From positions 124,001 to 188,000 of the forward strand of contig NZ_JAYFUL010000002.1 of NCBI RefSeq assembly GCF_034928825.1: DNA of 64,000 nucleotides, in the 5' to 3' direction. Positions 46,601-54,451 of the stretch are shown piece after piece. Every line of letters starts with the position of its first letter. Within the stretch, counting starts at the first letter, position 1. The translations under genes were made by a program, and so were the position numbers. This DNA comes from Arcicella aquatica (GTDB lineage Bacteria > Bacteroidota > Bacteroidia > Cytophagales > Spirosomataceae). The notes below the pieces were generated by a model that worked only from the letters and a program-made list of their open reading frames with translations, made no database searches and was not told the DNA's origin.

Positions 46601-46966
46601 TTCGTTTTTTCTTTTTAAAAGAATTTGCTGTCCTGATACTTCATAATTAATACTTAATGGAGATAAAAAGTCAGTCAAAACCTCAGAAAGTGGCTTGCCT
46701 TCTGCATCAATTGAAACCTTTCTTTTTGATTCAATCAACTCGGGACTATACATAAAATTGATTCCTACTATCTTTTCAATTTTTTGTAAAACATCCTCTA
46801 CTTCATTCTTTTTCAAATGGAGCGTCACTCTCTTGTTCAACAAATCTTGAGCTTTAGTATCATGAGCAAATGAGAAGCTCATGCACAAAACAGATAAAGC
46901 GATTTGCAGTAAACTGATTTTCATGATTTTTCGTAAAATTTGATACGATGGTAACTTTTTTTTCAT
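43613..46966 (-). CDS. SusC/RagA-family TonB-linked receptor with STN signalling domain
   Basis: This outer-membrane transporter has about 1117 residues. I start it at 46966 (MKKKLPSYQILRKIMKISLL, leading to a signal peptide ending FAHDTKAQ); the frame extends to 47083 without signal character. The order is an STN domain (VTLHLKKNEVEDVLQKIEKI to about 140), a carboxypeptidase-like domain (ITGTVTDDKGEALVGVSILI), a plug with the SusC motif DEVIVVGYGTQKK, and a barrel ending AGVNFKF. The STN domain contacts a FecR-type anti-sigma factor, and fecR and an ECF sigma gene lie directly upstream, so the receptor probably reports its substrate to transcription. Confidence 0.95.
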   Translation of the reverse strand: MKKKLPSYQILRKIMKISLLQIALSVLCMSFSFAHDTKAQDLLNKRVTLHLKKNEVEDVLQKIEKIVGINFMYSPELIESKRKVSIDAEGKPLSEVLTDFLSPLSINYEVSGQQILLKRKNEVPSENKISTVQESEKIEDVITGTVTDDKGEALVGVSILIKGTSRGTTTDPSGKFKLSIPNEQAVLVFTSVGYLKSEVVVGKQTSLNVVLKADIGNLDEVIVVGYGTQKKSEISGAVSVVTPKEISQNPSPNLSNSLVGQTAGLIATQRSGEPGKDASNIYIRGIGTTGDASPIFVIDGIVRSSSDFAQLNSSEIQSFSILKDAASAAVFGIRAGNGVILVTTKRGAEGKMQINFSSNIGIQERTRNPQFLNSYEFASLYNEALANEGKSPLYTEDDLQKYRTHSSPDTHPDSDWFSVLKKSALMRSYNLSASGGSDKIRYATSFGYLKQEGIIPSNVFDRYNFRTNIDANVTSTTKLSFDISGRDEKTNNVASTEVFRWMSGTPPNRAPIQWSNGQYSNGPSYLTLPDNGYRKTGIQSFRGRIELEQQLPFIPGLSIKGIAAYDKTFTGDKNWTFTKIPFYSRNPDGTFVEGAKGASLLEQRNYDDQSITLETHLNYKKTIGLSALSGLLLYTQTKQSWNSLWASRDGYNLGIDELNFGAAANRNNSGYSGSSGRQGIVGRFNWSYDDKYTIEGSFRADGSEQFAKGKRWGFFPSVSLGYVISQESFLKESSTIDYLKIRGSYGILGNDRLGSQRFLYLQSYYVNSSAVFGNGNVQPGIDEGRLSNPDVTWETVKKLNIGVDGTFWKGKLTTSVDYFFDKRSDILADRNLSVPGLLGIGLPIENLAKVNNGGIEITVGHKNRVNKDLRYSMSGNFTFVKNKIIFIDEADSENPNIKRTGQPLNTQFGLRAIGIFQTQQEVDNAPTQIGKTAPGDIRFEDINKDGKINDLDRVPIGKSNTPEIIFGYNGNVQYKNFEFSFLFQGATNVNQYYAGEGAWPFFVGAGALQSNLDRWTPTNPNASEPRVLIDVSNLNHSESSFWMKDASYIRLKNIELAYNLPVDKLKQKFIKGLRIYVNANNIATWSKIKNYDPENASGRGWDYPQFRIWNAGVNFKF

Positions 46967-47123
46967 ACTTTTGAATAATTTGTTAGTTGGAAAGAATTGG
47001 CAAAGGAATCCCCTCATCCATTTCTGGATGTTTGTGTCGAAGCAAAGCGAAGGGGACATTCTAGGTGAATGATGCGTCAACATCGTTCACCTTTTTTATT
47101 GATTATGTAGTACTCATGTTAAA

Positions 47124-48242
47124 TTACTTGCAAGGTTTACCAGAAATAATAATTTGCCCATCCGAAACCTCATAGCTAGCTTCTGTAATCGAACAAATCC
47201 ATTTTAGTTTTTCAAAAAGAGGTTCATCACCCAATTTTGCCGTAATGCTACATTTAGACATTACTTCTTCGTCATAAACAATATCTACTCCATACGATTT
47301 TTCAAGGATGCTAAATACCTCTGAAATAGGGGTTGCATTAAACTCAAACTTCTGATTTTCAATAGGTAATGTTAATATCACAGGATTATCCACAATAGCT
47401 TTCACTAGCCTGATTTCCTGACGTTGGTAGATAGCCTGTTGATTAGCCGTTAAAACCATCCCCGTTAGTTCTCTATTATTTTTGAGCTGTGAAGCACTTT
47501 CATCATGTTGGGTAAAAACCGATACTTTCCCTGTTTTTACAATTACCCGAATGTCTTTATCTTTTCCAAAAGCCTTTATGGTAAAACTTGTCCCTAGCAC
47601 CTTGGTAATCAATTCATTGGCATATACAAAAAATGGACGTTCAGGATTTTTAGCTACTTCAAAAAAGGCTTCCCCTATTAAATAAACTTCTCTTTTGGTA
47701 CCATTAAATGCTTTCTGATAACTTAATCGACTATCTTTTTGTAGGATAATTGAACTCCCATCAGGCAACTGTACCAGCTTACTTTTTTTTCCATCATTAA
47801 TCACCTCCACAAGCTCATTATTAGCTTTTGCATCAGAAGTATGTTTTTGGTATAACGCATATTCTTGTTTTGCTTCATTCTTATTCAACAAAAACCAACT
47901 TACACCTATCAATACGATAATAGAAGCTGCTACTGCCCAATATCTTGTCCAAAGCGGAACCACCTCAGATATTTCTACTACTTCTTCTAGTAAATGCTCT
48001 TGTTTTTTAGCTTCGGTGAGTGCTTTCTGAATCTGAGAATCAATATATTGGTCTTCCAAATCAACAACTTCCCCTTGTATCGACAATAAGAAATCTCGGG
48101 CATGTTCTACAAGTTCCTTTCTATCTATATCTGCTGCTATCCAAGATGTCCAGTAAGCACCATCTTGTGAATTTCTATCAAATACCCAAGTCCTGAAACT
48201 TGGATTTTCCAATAGCTCTTGAAATTCTTTATTAGTTATCAT
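47124..48242 (-). CDS. FecR-family anti-sigma factor
   Basis: This 372-residue inner-membrane regulator has a cytoplasmic N-terminal part (about 1-95) that holds the sigma factor. One transmembrane helix follows (YWAVAASIIVLIGVSWFLL). The periplasmic FecR domain (VQLPDGSSIILQKDSRLSYQ, REVYLIGEAFFEVAKNPERP, VLGTSFTIKAF) leads to a C-terminal DUF4974/STN-like part (FEFNATPISEVFSILEKSYG). It lies between the ECF sigma gene and the STN-bearing susC, the standard order for trans-envelope signalling. The gap to susC (157 bp) would hold the ECF-dependent promoter; no consensus was recognised. Confidence 0.94.
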   Translation of the reverse strand: MITNKEFQELLENPSFRTWVFDRNSQDGAYWTSWIAADIDRKELVEHARDFLLSIQGEVVDLEDQYIDSQIQKALTEAKKQEHLLEEVVEISEVVPLWTRYWAVAASIIVLIGVSWFLLNKNEAKQEYALYQKHTSDAKANNELVEVINDGKKSKLVQLPDGSSIILQKDSRLSYQKAFNGTKREVYLIGEAFFEVAKNPERPFFVYANELITKVLGTSFTIKAFGKDKDIRVIVKTGKVSVFTQHDESASQLKNNRELTGMVLTANQQAIYQRQEIRLVKAIVDNPVILTLPIENQKFEFNATPISEVFSILEKSYGVDIVYDEEVMSKCSITAKLGDEPLFEKLKWICSITEASYEVSDGQIIISGKPCK

Positions 48243-48441
48243 AAAATGCTTGAAATAGCTGTTCTAATGCTAACATCCCAAAAGAGGGCACTGGATACTC
48301 ACAAAAAAGACAATTTTTTAATAAAATTATACAAATCTTTTTTTTGACTTCGTATTCCACTAATTATCAAGCCTTTCGGTTTGCTAAAAACCAATTTTAA
48401 AATGCTATTAAGGGAGATATCATGAGGGAGGACGTAAAATA

Positions 48442-49035
48442 TCAGAAAGTAAACCAGCAGAATAGTAATAACACAAGTTCCCAGTTTTCGCGAATAGTGG
48501 CTAAAGCTCTCTGGATAGTATTACTGACAGACTGTGGTTTTATTTGAAGTAATTGAGCGATTTCCTCCACCCGAAGGTCTTGGTAAAATCGAAGATACAG
48601 GATTTCGCGTTGCCTTTCTGGCAACTGTTTTAACGAAGACGATACTTTGCTATTGATACTATTAGAGGATTCTTCTGCGATAAAAGAGATTTCAGAAGAA
48701 TCCTCCACATGAATATCGTTAAAATCATCTTCTAAAGGCACAGCCTTGAAAAGTTGTAAGGTTTTGAAAAGTTGGTTTCTAAAAGCCCTTAATAAATAAA
48801 ATTTTACAGATTCTACTTCATTGAGAGAAGCACGGCGAATCCATAGTTTTATCAATAGGTCTTGAATAGCATCTTCAATGATTTGATTGTTGGATGTAAA
48901 CTTTCTGCCATAATGCACCAACGTTTTATAATATTGCTTAGATAATTGTGTAAAAGCCACTTCGTCACCTGCTCTGAAATGATTCCAGAGCAATTGTTCT
49001 TGCGATAGTTGTGTACTTTTTATGGGGTTGGTCAT
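48442..49035 (-). CDS. ECF-type RNA polymerase sigma factor (FecI-like)
   Basis: This 197-residue sigma factor has region 2 (EVAFTQLSKQYYKTLVHYGR, IEDAIQDLLIKLWIRR) that melts the promoter, and region 4 (LKQLPERQREILYLRFYQDL, VEEIAQLLQIKPQSVSNTIQ) with the helix-turn-helix. Length and order match the Bacteroidetes FecI-like group partnered with FecR. The C-terminus ends in a hydrophobic tail (LVLLLFCWFTF), common in this group. It is transcribed toward fecR with a 199-bp gap. The regions 48243-48441 and 49036-49261 show no other feature. Confidence 0.95.
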   Translation of the reverse strand: MTNPIKSTQLSQEQLLWNHFRAGDEVAFTQLSKQYYKTLVHYGRKFTSNNQIIEDAIQDLLIKLWIRRASLNEVESVKFYLLRAFRNQLFKTLQLFKAVPLEDDFNDIHVEDSSEISFIAEESSNSINSKVSSSLKQLPERQREILYLRFYQDLRVEEIAQLLQIKPQSVSNTIQRALATIRENWELVLLLFCWFTF

Positions 49036-49261
49036 TTTTTAAGCAATATTTACACGAAATAACCAACAATATCTAAAAATAACAATACTTTATGTTATTC
49101 TCTGTCCATTTATCTTAGACAAAGTGCTATAAATAAATTCTAAAACCTATTTACTTTACTAAATCTTGCTCATCAATCATTCGCAAATAGAGTGTATAAT
49201 CTACAAAATCCTAGGCTTCAATACTATTCAGATTGTCATTTAAATCATCGATTATGTAGTA

Positions 49262-49705
49262 TTAATCCTCTATCTCAACATCTTCAAGAATATAATTTAA
49301 TTCGTTTACGTTGTTAGTATTTAGCCTGAGCCTCCCCTTGAAACTATGGATTTCGTCAGTTTTAAAATGATGTGCTTTGGCAAATTTTAACTGAATCATA
49401 GATTCTGGACCAGCTTTACCACAAAAAAAGCACATTGCCATCGGATTTTGTGACACCACAAATGTGCCTTCAGTATCAATAGGAATGGTATAACCCTTAA
49501 TAATCAATTCTCTGCCATCAAGTACTGCTACTTTCGGTCCAAAAGTCGGATAAAGGAAAAACATCCCTAATTCAATATTAAGTCGTTTCTTAAAACGCAC
49601 ATCCTTCAAATCATTCCATGTTATTCTTTTAGTGTCAAATCCCTGTGCAGTAGCAAGCTGGATACCTGCTAAAAGCATTGCTATAATAATTATTTGCTTC
49701 CCCAT
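49262..49705 (-). CDS. Exported DUF3299-like protein
   Basis: This 147-residue protein has a signal peptide (MGKQIIIIAMLLAGIQLATA). I start at ATG 49705 because the longer frame begins with TTG inside the candidate promoter. The mature part has the DUF3299 layout: ITWNDLKDVRF, LDGRELIIKGYTIPID, then FVVSQNPMAMCFFCGKAGPE with a CxxC, then FKGRLRLN. From memory, DUF3299 proteins occur in zinc-regulated operons with ABC transporters (for example Pseudomonas PA4063-PA4066 and Vibrio zrg genes). Here it is divergent from an ABC/TonB-receptor operon and shares its operator. Function unknown; metal handling inferred. Confidence 0.8.
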   Translation of the reverse strand: MGKQIIIIAMLLAGIQLATAQGFDTKRITWNDLKDVRFKKRLNIELGMFFLYPTFGPKVAVLDGRELIIKGYTIPIDTEGTFVVSQNPMAMCFFCGKAGPESMIQLKFAKAHHFKTDEIHSFKGRLRLNTNNVNELNYILEDVEIED

Positions 49706-49723
49706 GTCTCGTAAGTTTTTCTT

Positions 49724-49759
49724 CAAAAATACAATATTATTTTAATTGCAACTACGTTG
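49724..49759 (-). promoter_or_regulatory. Promoter of the DUF3299-like gene
   Basis: On the minus strand TTG (49749-49751), 17 nt, TATTTTTG (49724-49731). The -33 element lies inside the shared palindrome, and the start codon follows about 19 nt after the -7 element. Confidence 0.6.
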
Positions 49760-49772
49760 CAATTAAAATAAT
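49736..49772. promoter_or_regulatory. Palindromic operator shared by divergent promoters
   Basis: ATTATTTTAATTGCAAC (49736-49752), TAC, GTTGCAATTAAAATAAT (49756-49772): perfect 17-bp arms. Its core TTGCAACtacGTTGCAA has the size and 7-3-7 symmetry expected of a Fur/Zur-type site and covers the -33 TTG of both promoters. A weaker relative, TTTGCA-N7-TGCAAA, is at 49781-49799. The identity of the regulator is inferred. Confidence 0.7.
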
Positions 49773-49784
49773 TAACTACATTTG
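49757..49784 (+). promoter_or_regulatory. Promoter of the ABC/TonB-receptor operon
   Basis: TTG (49757-49759), 17 nt, TACATTTG (49777-49784), matching TAnnTTTG. Layout and spacing mirror the minus-strand promoter on the other side of the palindrome. Confidence 0.62.
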
Positions 49785-49819
49785 CATCATTGTTGCAAAA
49801 AAAATACAAATACCACAAT

Positions 49820-50515
49820 ATGTTAACAGCTAAAAATTTATCAAAAACTTATGGCAACCACACCGCACTGAATAGGCTGAATCTAACAATACAAGCAGGA
49901 GAAATATTTGCTTTATTAGGGCAAAATGGTGCTGGAAAAACGACTACAATCAATCTATTTCTAGGCTTTATTAGCCCTAGTAGTGGCTCAGCTAATATTA
50001 ATGGAATTTCCGTGGCAGATAATGCCCTAGAAACTAAAAAGCACTTAGCCTATATCCCCGAAACGGTAATGTTGTACCCCAACCTAACAGGCATTGAAAA
50101 CCTTGATTTCTTTAGTGCATTAGCGGGCTTTTCGTATTCAAAAGAGCAATTGAAGTCTTTTTTAAGTAAAGCAGGACTTCAAGAAACTGCCCATCACCAA
50201 GATTTAGGAGGTTATTCAAAAGGCATGCGTCAAAAAGTAGGCATTGCCATAGCCATTGCTAAAAATGCCAAAGTTTTGTTGCTTGACGAACCTACTTCTG
50301 GATTAGACCCAAAGGCATCAAACGAATTCTCGGATATTATCAAAGAACTTTCAGCCAATGGAACCGCCATTTTGATGGCTACACACGATATTTTCCGTGC
50401 CAAAGAAGTAGCACACCGCATCGGTATCATGAAAGAAGGCAACTTGGTTTCGGTGATTGATGCCAAAGATATTTCAGCTAACGAGTTGGAACAGTTGTAT
50501 TTGCAAACAGTATAA
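49820..50515 (+). CDS. ABC transporter ATP-binding protein
   Basis: This 231-residue cytoplasmic ATPase starts at ATG 49820; the frame upstream begins with TTG at 49790, next to the promoter. Walker A GQNGAGKTT, signature GGYSKGMRQKVGIA (replacing canonical LSGGQ), Walker B VLLLDEPTSGLDP and the H-loop ATHD are all intact. This is the DrrA/CcmA-like subfamily that drives ABC-2 permeases. Two DUF3526-type permeases are encoded at the end of the same operon, with a TonB receptor between, so the complex probably moves a substrate linked to that receptor. Confidence 0.94.
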   Translation: MLTAKNLSKTYGNHTALNRLNLTIQAGEIFALLGQNGAGKTTTINLFLGFISPSSGSANINGISVADNALETKKHLAYIPETVMLYPNLTGIENLDFFSALAGFSYSKEQLKSFLSKAGLQETAHHQDLGGYSKGMRQKVGIAIAIAKNAKVLLLDEPTSGLDPKASNEFSDIIKELSANGTAILMATHDIFRAKEVAHRIGIMKEGNLVSVIDAKDISANELEQLYLQTV

Positions 50516-50547
50516 AATCAAATAATTTTCATCCTAACAAAGCCCAC

Positions 50548-52998
50548 ATGAAACATCTCTTTACTATATTATTGATATTGACCTCTATTTACCTTCAAGC
50601 GCAAATCACCACGGGAAAAGTTACTGACACCAACACTGGTGATAAAATATCGGGAGCTACTGTCAAATTTATCCATTCAGAGAAAGGCACAATTACAGAT
50701 ATCGACGGGAATTTCAAACTTGCAGGCAAAGGCGCAATATTGGTCTCATTTATAGGGTATAAAACCTATCAGATAAAAGCCAATGGTGGTTTCCTTACTA
50801 TTGAACTAACTCCTGAAACAAAAGAATTGCAAACGGTTGAAGTATTAGGCAGAGTTGCCAAAGACTACAACAGCGAATACTCTTTTTCAGCCACCAGAAC
50901 ATCGGCTTTGAATAAAGATATTCCACAGTCTATTTCTACCGTGACCAAGGAATTAATGGCAGACCGACAGGCCTTTTATTTAGCCGATGCTGTAAAAATC
51001 GCTAGTGGGGTAATTCCTTCAAGTTTTTATAATCAATATACCATCAGAGGAATTAGTCAAAACGAAGAAGGACAAATTATCAATGGGATGCGTACTCGTC
51101 AGTACTATTTCTTGCAACCTTTGACAACAAACATCGAAAGAGTTGAAGTAATAAAAGGGCCTGCTAGTGCTACTTTTTCATCGGTAGATCCTGGCGGGAG
51201 TATCAATTTAGTTACTAAAAAGCCTTTGGCAATTGATAGAAAAGAAGTAAGTATGAGCGTAGGTAGTTTTAGTACTTTTAGAGGAACCCTTGATTTTACA
51301 GGGCCATTGAATGATGCTAAAACATTGTTGTATAGAGTAAACGCGGCTTATCAAGAAGCTAGGTCATATAGAGATTTAGTAGGTAATAAATCTGTTTTAA
51401 TATCTCCTTCATTCAGTTATATTCCTAATAACAAAACAGCTATCAATGCCGAATTAATTTTCAGCAATATGAATGGCAACTTAGACCGTGGGCAGCCTAT
51501 TTTTGGTGCAAAAGCAGGCGAAACTGATTTGAACAGTACACCAATTAGTCTGAATTTAGGTGCACCAAACGACTTCTTTAAATCAAAAGAGGTAATTATC
51601 ATGGGAAATATTTCTCATAAGTTTACACCTAATATTAGCTTCAATACTTCTTATATGAAGCAGTCATGGACGGAAAACCTACAAGAACACCGTACGACCA
51701 ATGCTTTTGCTGTAGATATTGCTAATCAACCTGTTAGTAGCTTAGCGGCCATGCAGTTTATTCAGCGTCAGCAGTATTGGAACATAGATAACCTAAACAG
51801 TTATTTCAATTTTGACTTTAAAACAGGTCAAGCAAACCATAAATTATTGGTCGGCTATGATTTAAACAGTTGGCAAAAATTAAAGGGCGGTGGACAAAAT
51901 GCAGCAAGAGGATTCTTGCTCAACAATGGGACTGTAGCCAGCACGTTTGTCTTGGCAAATGCGGCTAACTACCAGACCATTACAGTTGATGGAAAAGTAT
52001 TGCCCAAACCCAATGTCAATCATTTTGATTTGAATAATCCTACCTATACCATCAGAAACGTAGAAGACTATAATTTGAATGTACGTACGGCACTACCTCC
52101 TGCCCTCACTACCACCAATGCCATTTATATTCAAGAACAATTACAATGGAATCGATTTACGGTTTTGCTCAGTTTAAGAAACGAATGGTTTGAAGATATT
52201 ACCAATTACCAAGCTAATAACCCATTAACTGTACAAAAAACTGCCCTATTACCAAGAATAGGCCTTACTTATGCTATCAACAAAGCTATTAATGTTTACG
52301 GTACTTATTTAGAAGGCTTTCAGCCGCAGTCAAACACTGTAACACTCATGCCACAAACGGGGTCATTGCCTGCTGGTAGTCAATTCGACCCATTGAAGAG
52401 TGATCTGAAAGAGATTGGTATAAAAACCGATTTGTTTAATAATAGAGTTAGGCTTAATGTGGCAATATACGAAATCAATCAAAAAAATATCCTTATGAAT
52501 GCCAACGACCCTACGAATCCAGACCTACTGGTAACTCGTGGAGCAGAAAGAAGTCGTGGATTAGAGTGGGACATTGCAGGTTATATTAATCCGAATTGGC
52601 AAATTAATGCTTCATATAGTTACATAGATGCCATCATTATCAATGACAGAGACGAGTCGTTGATTGGTGCTCGGAAACAAAATACGCCTAAAAATAGCTT
52701 CAATGTTTGGACTCGCTACAATTTTAAATCAACTTCTGTTTTACAAGACCTAGGAATTGGTTTTGGCTTACAACACCAAGGCAATAAAATACCGTGGTTT
52801 ACACGTGCTTTTGAAGTGCCCGCTTTTACCGTTTTTGACGCCGCAGTGTACTACACTCCAAACAAGAGTAATGTACAGGTAGCATTAAATGCTGGCAATG
52901 TATTCAATACCACTTATTGGTTGGGTGCTCAAAACTATCTGCGTTTATTCCCGGGTTCACCTAGAAACACTACACTTACGTTGACCTACAAATTTTAA
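50548..52998 (+). CDS. TonB-dependent siderophore-type receptor
   Basis: This 816-residue outer-membrane receptor has a signal peptide (MKHLFTILLILTSIYLQAQ), a carboxypeptidase-like domain (about 20-105), a plug of the siderophore class (KDIPQSISTVTKELMADRQA, then YTIRGISQNEEG and IERVEVIKGPASATFSSVDP with GGSINLVTKKP), and a barrel ending LTLTYKF. The plug sequence is that of FhuA/FoxA-like receptors rather than SusC, so a small metal-chelate substrate is likely. It is 32 bp after the ABC ATPase gene and 6 bp before a permease gene, which is an unusually tight link between an outer-membrane importer and an ABC-2 system. Confidence 0.94.
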   Translation: MKHLFTILLILTSIYLQAQITTGKVTDTNTGDKISGATVKFIHSEKGTITDIDGNFKLAGKGAILVSFIGYKTYQIKANGGFLTIELTPETKELQTVEVLGRVAKDYNSEYSFSATRTSALNKDIPQSISTVTKELMADRQAFYLADAVKIASGVIPSSFYNQYTIRGISQNEEGQIINGMRTRQYYFLQPLTTNIERVEVIKGPASATFSSVDPGGSINLVTKKPLAIDRKEVSMSVGSFSTFRGTLDFTGPLNDAKTLLYRVNAAYQEARSYRDLVGNKSVLISPSFSYIPNNKTAINAELIFSNMNGNLDRGQPIFGAKAGETDLNSTPISLNLGAPNDFFKSKEVIIMGNISHKFTPNISFNTSYMKQSWTENLQEHRTTNAFAVDIANQPVSSLAAMQFIQRQQYWNIDNLNSYFNFDFKTGQANHKLLVGYDLNSWQKLKGGGQNAARGFLLNNGTVASTFVLANAANYQTITVDGKVLPKPNVNHFDLNNPTYTIRNVEDYNLNVRTALPPALTTTNAIYIQEQLQWNRFTVLLSLRNEWFEDITNYQANNPLTVQKTALLPRIGLTYAINKAINVYGTYLEGFQPQSNTVTLMPQTGSLPAGSQFDPLKSDLKEIGIKTDLFNNRVRLNVAIYEINQKNILMNANDPTNPDLLVTRGAERSRGLEWDIAGYINPNWQINASYSYIDAIIINDRDESLIGARKQNTPKNSFNVWTRYNFKSTSVLQDLGIGFGLQHQGNKIPWFTRAFEVPAFTVFDAAVYYTPNKSNVQVALNAGNVFNTTYWLGAQNYLRLFPGSPRNTTLTLTYKF

Positions 52999-53004
52999 GA
53001 AAAT

Positions 53005-54450
53005 ATGTTATCTAGTGCTGAAATTTTAATCGCCAAACATTTTTGGAATACCGCCTTTAAAAATAAGGCGGTATTCACCTTGACTATTTTTATTGGCTTA
53101 TTATTGATTTATGCAGCTTTTTCGGGCTGGATAAATTTTAAAAATCAAAATGAAATAAGCTCGAAATATCAAGAACAAGCCAGAAAAGATTGGCTAAGCA
53201 ATCCCGATAAACATCCACATCGGATGGCACATTTTGGGCATTTTGCCTTTCGTCCAAAAGCTCCTTTAAGTGTTTTTGATTTTGGAATGGAAAGCTTTTA
53301 TGGCAATACCATCTTTTTAGAAGCACATAAACAGAATAGTGTCAACTTTTCTGAGGCTAGCTTTTCTACAGGAATATTACGTTTTGGTGAAATTAGTATC
53401 GCTATGGTTTTGCAGATTCTATTACCCTTACTCATCTTTTTTCTTGGGTTTAGCGGTATTGCTACTGAACGAGAAAATGGTACTTTAAAGATACTATTGA
53501 GCCAAGGTATAAGCTGGAAACAACTAATAGTCGGTAAAAGTCTTGGAATTATTGGAGTAGTAATGACACTTTTTATTCCTATCATACTCACTACTATTTT
53601 TCTTTGGTGGTTGTTACAAGATATGAGTATTTCGCTAGATGAAACCATCAGGCTCTTATTGCTTATTCTGGTATATTTTATCTATTTGGTCATTTTTTGC
53701 GTGATAGCCATATTGATATCTGCCATTAGCAAAACCTCAAAAACAGCTCTCACATCATTGATTGGCATTTGGTTAATGCTTACTATTGTACTTCCCAGAG
53801 GTTCCCAAGCCTTGGGTGCTTACTTATATGTGGCTCCTTCAAAAGTAACATTCAATGCGGCGATCGAAAATGACATTCTAAAAGAAGGCGATAGCCATAA
53901 CCCCGACGACCCACATTACAAAAGTTTAAAAGATTCCCTCTTACGAACGTACAAAGTTGATTCTGTGAATAAACTCCCTTTCAACTATAGTGGTTTTGTG
54001 ATGGCAGAAGGTGAAAAAATTAGTGCTACTATTTACAGTAAACACTTAGATAGATTATTGGCTATTTATGAACGGCAAAATAGTTTTTCTAAAGCAATGG
54101 CTTTTTTAGACCCTTTTATGGCGATAAAAAACCTTTCTATGGCTCTTTCGAACACTGATTTTGCTTCATACATAGATTTTCAGCAACAAGCAGAACAATA
54201 TCGCTACAAAATGGCTCAGGAAATGAATGCCCTTCAAATTAAATACATCAGTAATAAAAAACCTCCTGTCGACCAGCCTTATAAAATTGACAAAAAGCAT
54301 TGGGCTGAAATACAAGAGTTTGAATATAAATCCTCGGGCGTAGAAACCGTTTTCAGCAACGAAATTATTTCTATCATTGCCTTTATTTTTTGGATTGGGC
54401 TATTACTATTTTTTATCAGACTTCTATCTAAAACCCTAAAAGCAATTTAA
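53005..54450 (+). CDS. ABC-2 type permease, DUF3526 family (first)
   Basis: This 481-residue inner-membrane permease has one N-terminal helix (FTLTIFIGLLLIYAAFSGW) and a long extracytoplasmic segment with the DUF3526-like HPHRMAHFGHFAFRPKAPLS. A cluster of five helices follows, including the conserved FLGFSGIATERENGTLKILL (ABC-2 EREnGT motif), and one helix closes the C-terminus (IISIIAFIFWIGLLLFFI). A second extracytoplasmic segment (about 290-450) is helical. It pairs with the ATPase at 49820 and the following permease (1-bp gap), probably as a heterodimer. Confidence 0.9.
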   Translation: MLSSAEILIAKHFWNTAFKNKAVFTLTIFIGLLLIYAAFSGWINFKNQNEISSKYQEQARKDWLSNPDKHPHRMAHFGHFAFRPKAPLSVFDFGMESFYGNTIFLEAHKQNSVNFSEASFSTGILRFGEISIAMVLQILLPLLIFFLGFSGIATERENGTLKILLSQGISWKQLIVGKSLGIIGVVMTLFIPIILTTIFLWWLLQDMSISLDETIRLLLLILVYFIYLVIFCVIAILISAISKTSKTALTSLIGIWLMLTIVLPRGSQALGAYLYVAPSKVTFNAAIENDILKEGDSHNPDDPHYKSLKDSLLRTYKVDSVNKLPFNYSGFVMAEGEKISATIYSKHLDRLLAIYERQNSFSKAMAFLDPFMAIKNLSMALSNTDFASYIDFQQQAEQYRYKMAQEMNALQIKYISNKKPPVDQPYKIDKKHWAEIQEFEYKSSGVETVFSNEIISIIAFIFWIGLLLFFIRLLSKTLKAI

Positions 54451-54451
54451 T

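Noticed and set aside
46967..47083. N-terminal extension of the STN-SusC
   Set aside because: The extra 39 residues are not signal-like; the signal peptide follows the ATG at 46966.
47101..49261. Shared word GATTATGTAGTA near 47101 and 49250 as a regulatory site
   Set aside because: A single 12-bp match in AT-rich DNA without symmetry or fixed distance to a promoter is likely chance.
53217..53280. Histidine cluster HPHRMAHFGH in the first permease as a specific metal site
   Set aside because: A His-rich stretch ending in FRP/FKP at this place is a common feature of DUF3526 permeases, so it gives no evidence of metal transport by itself.
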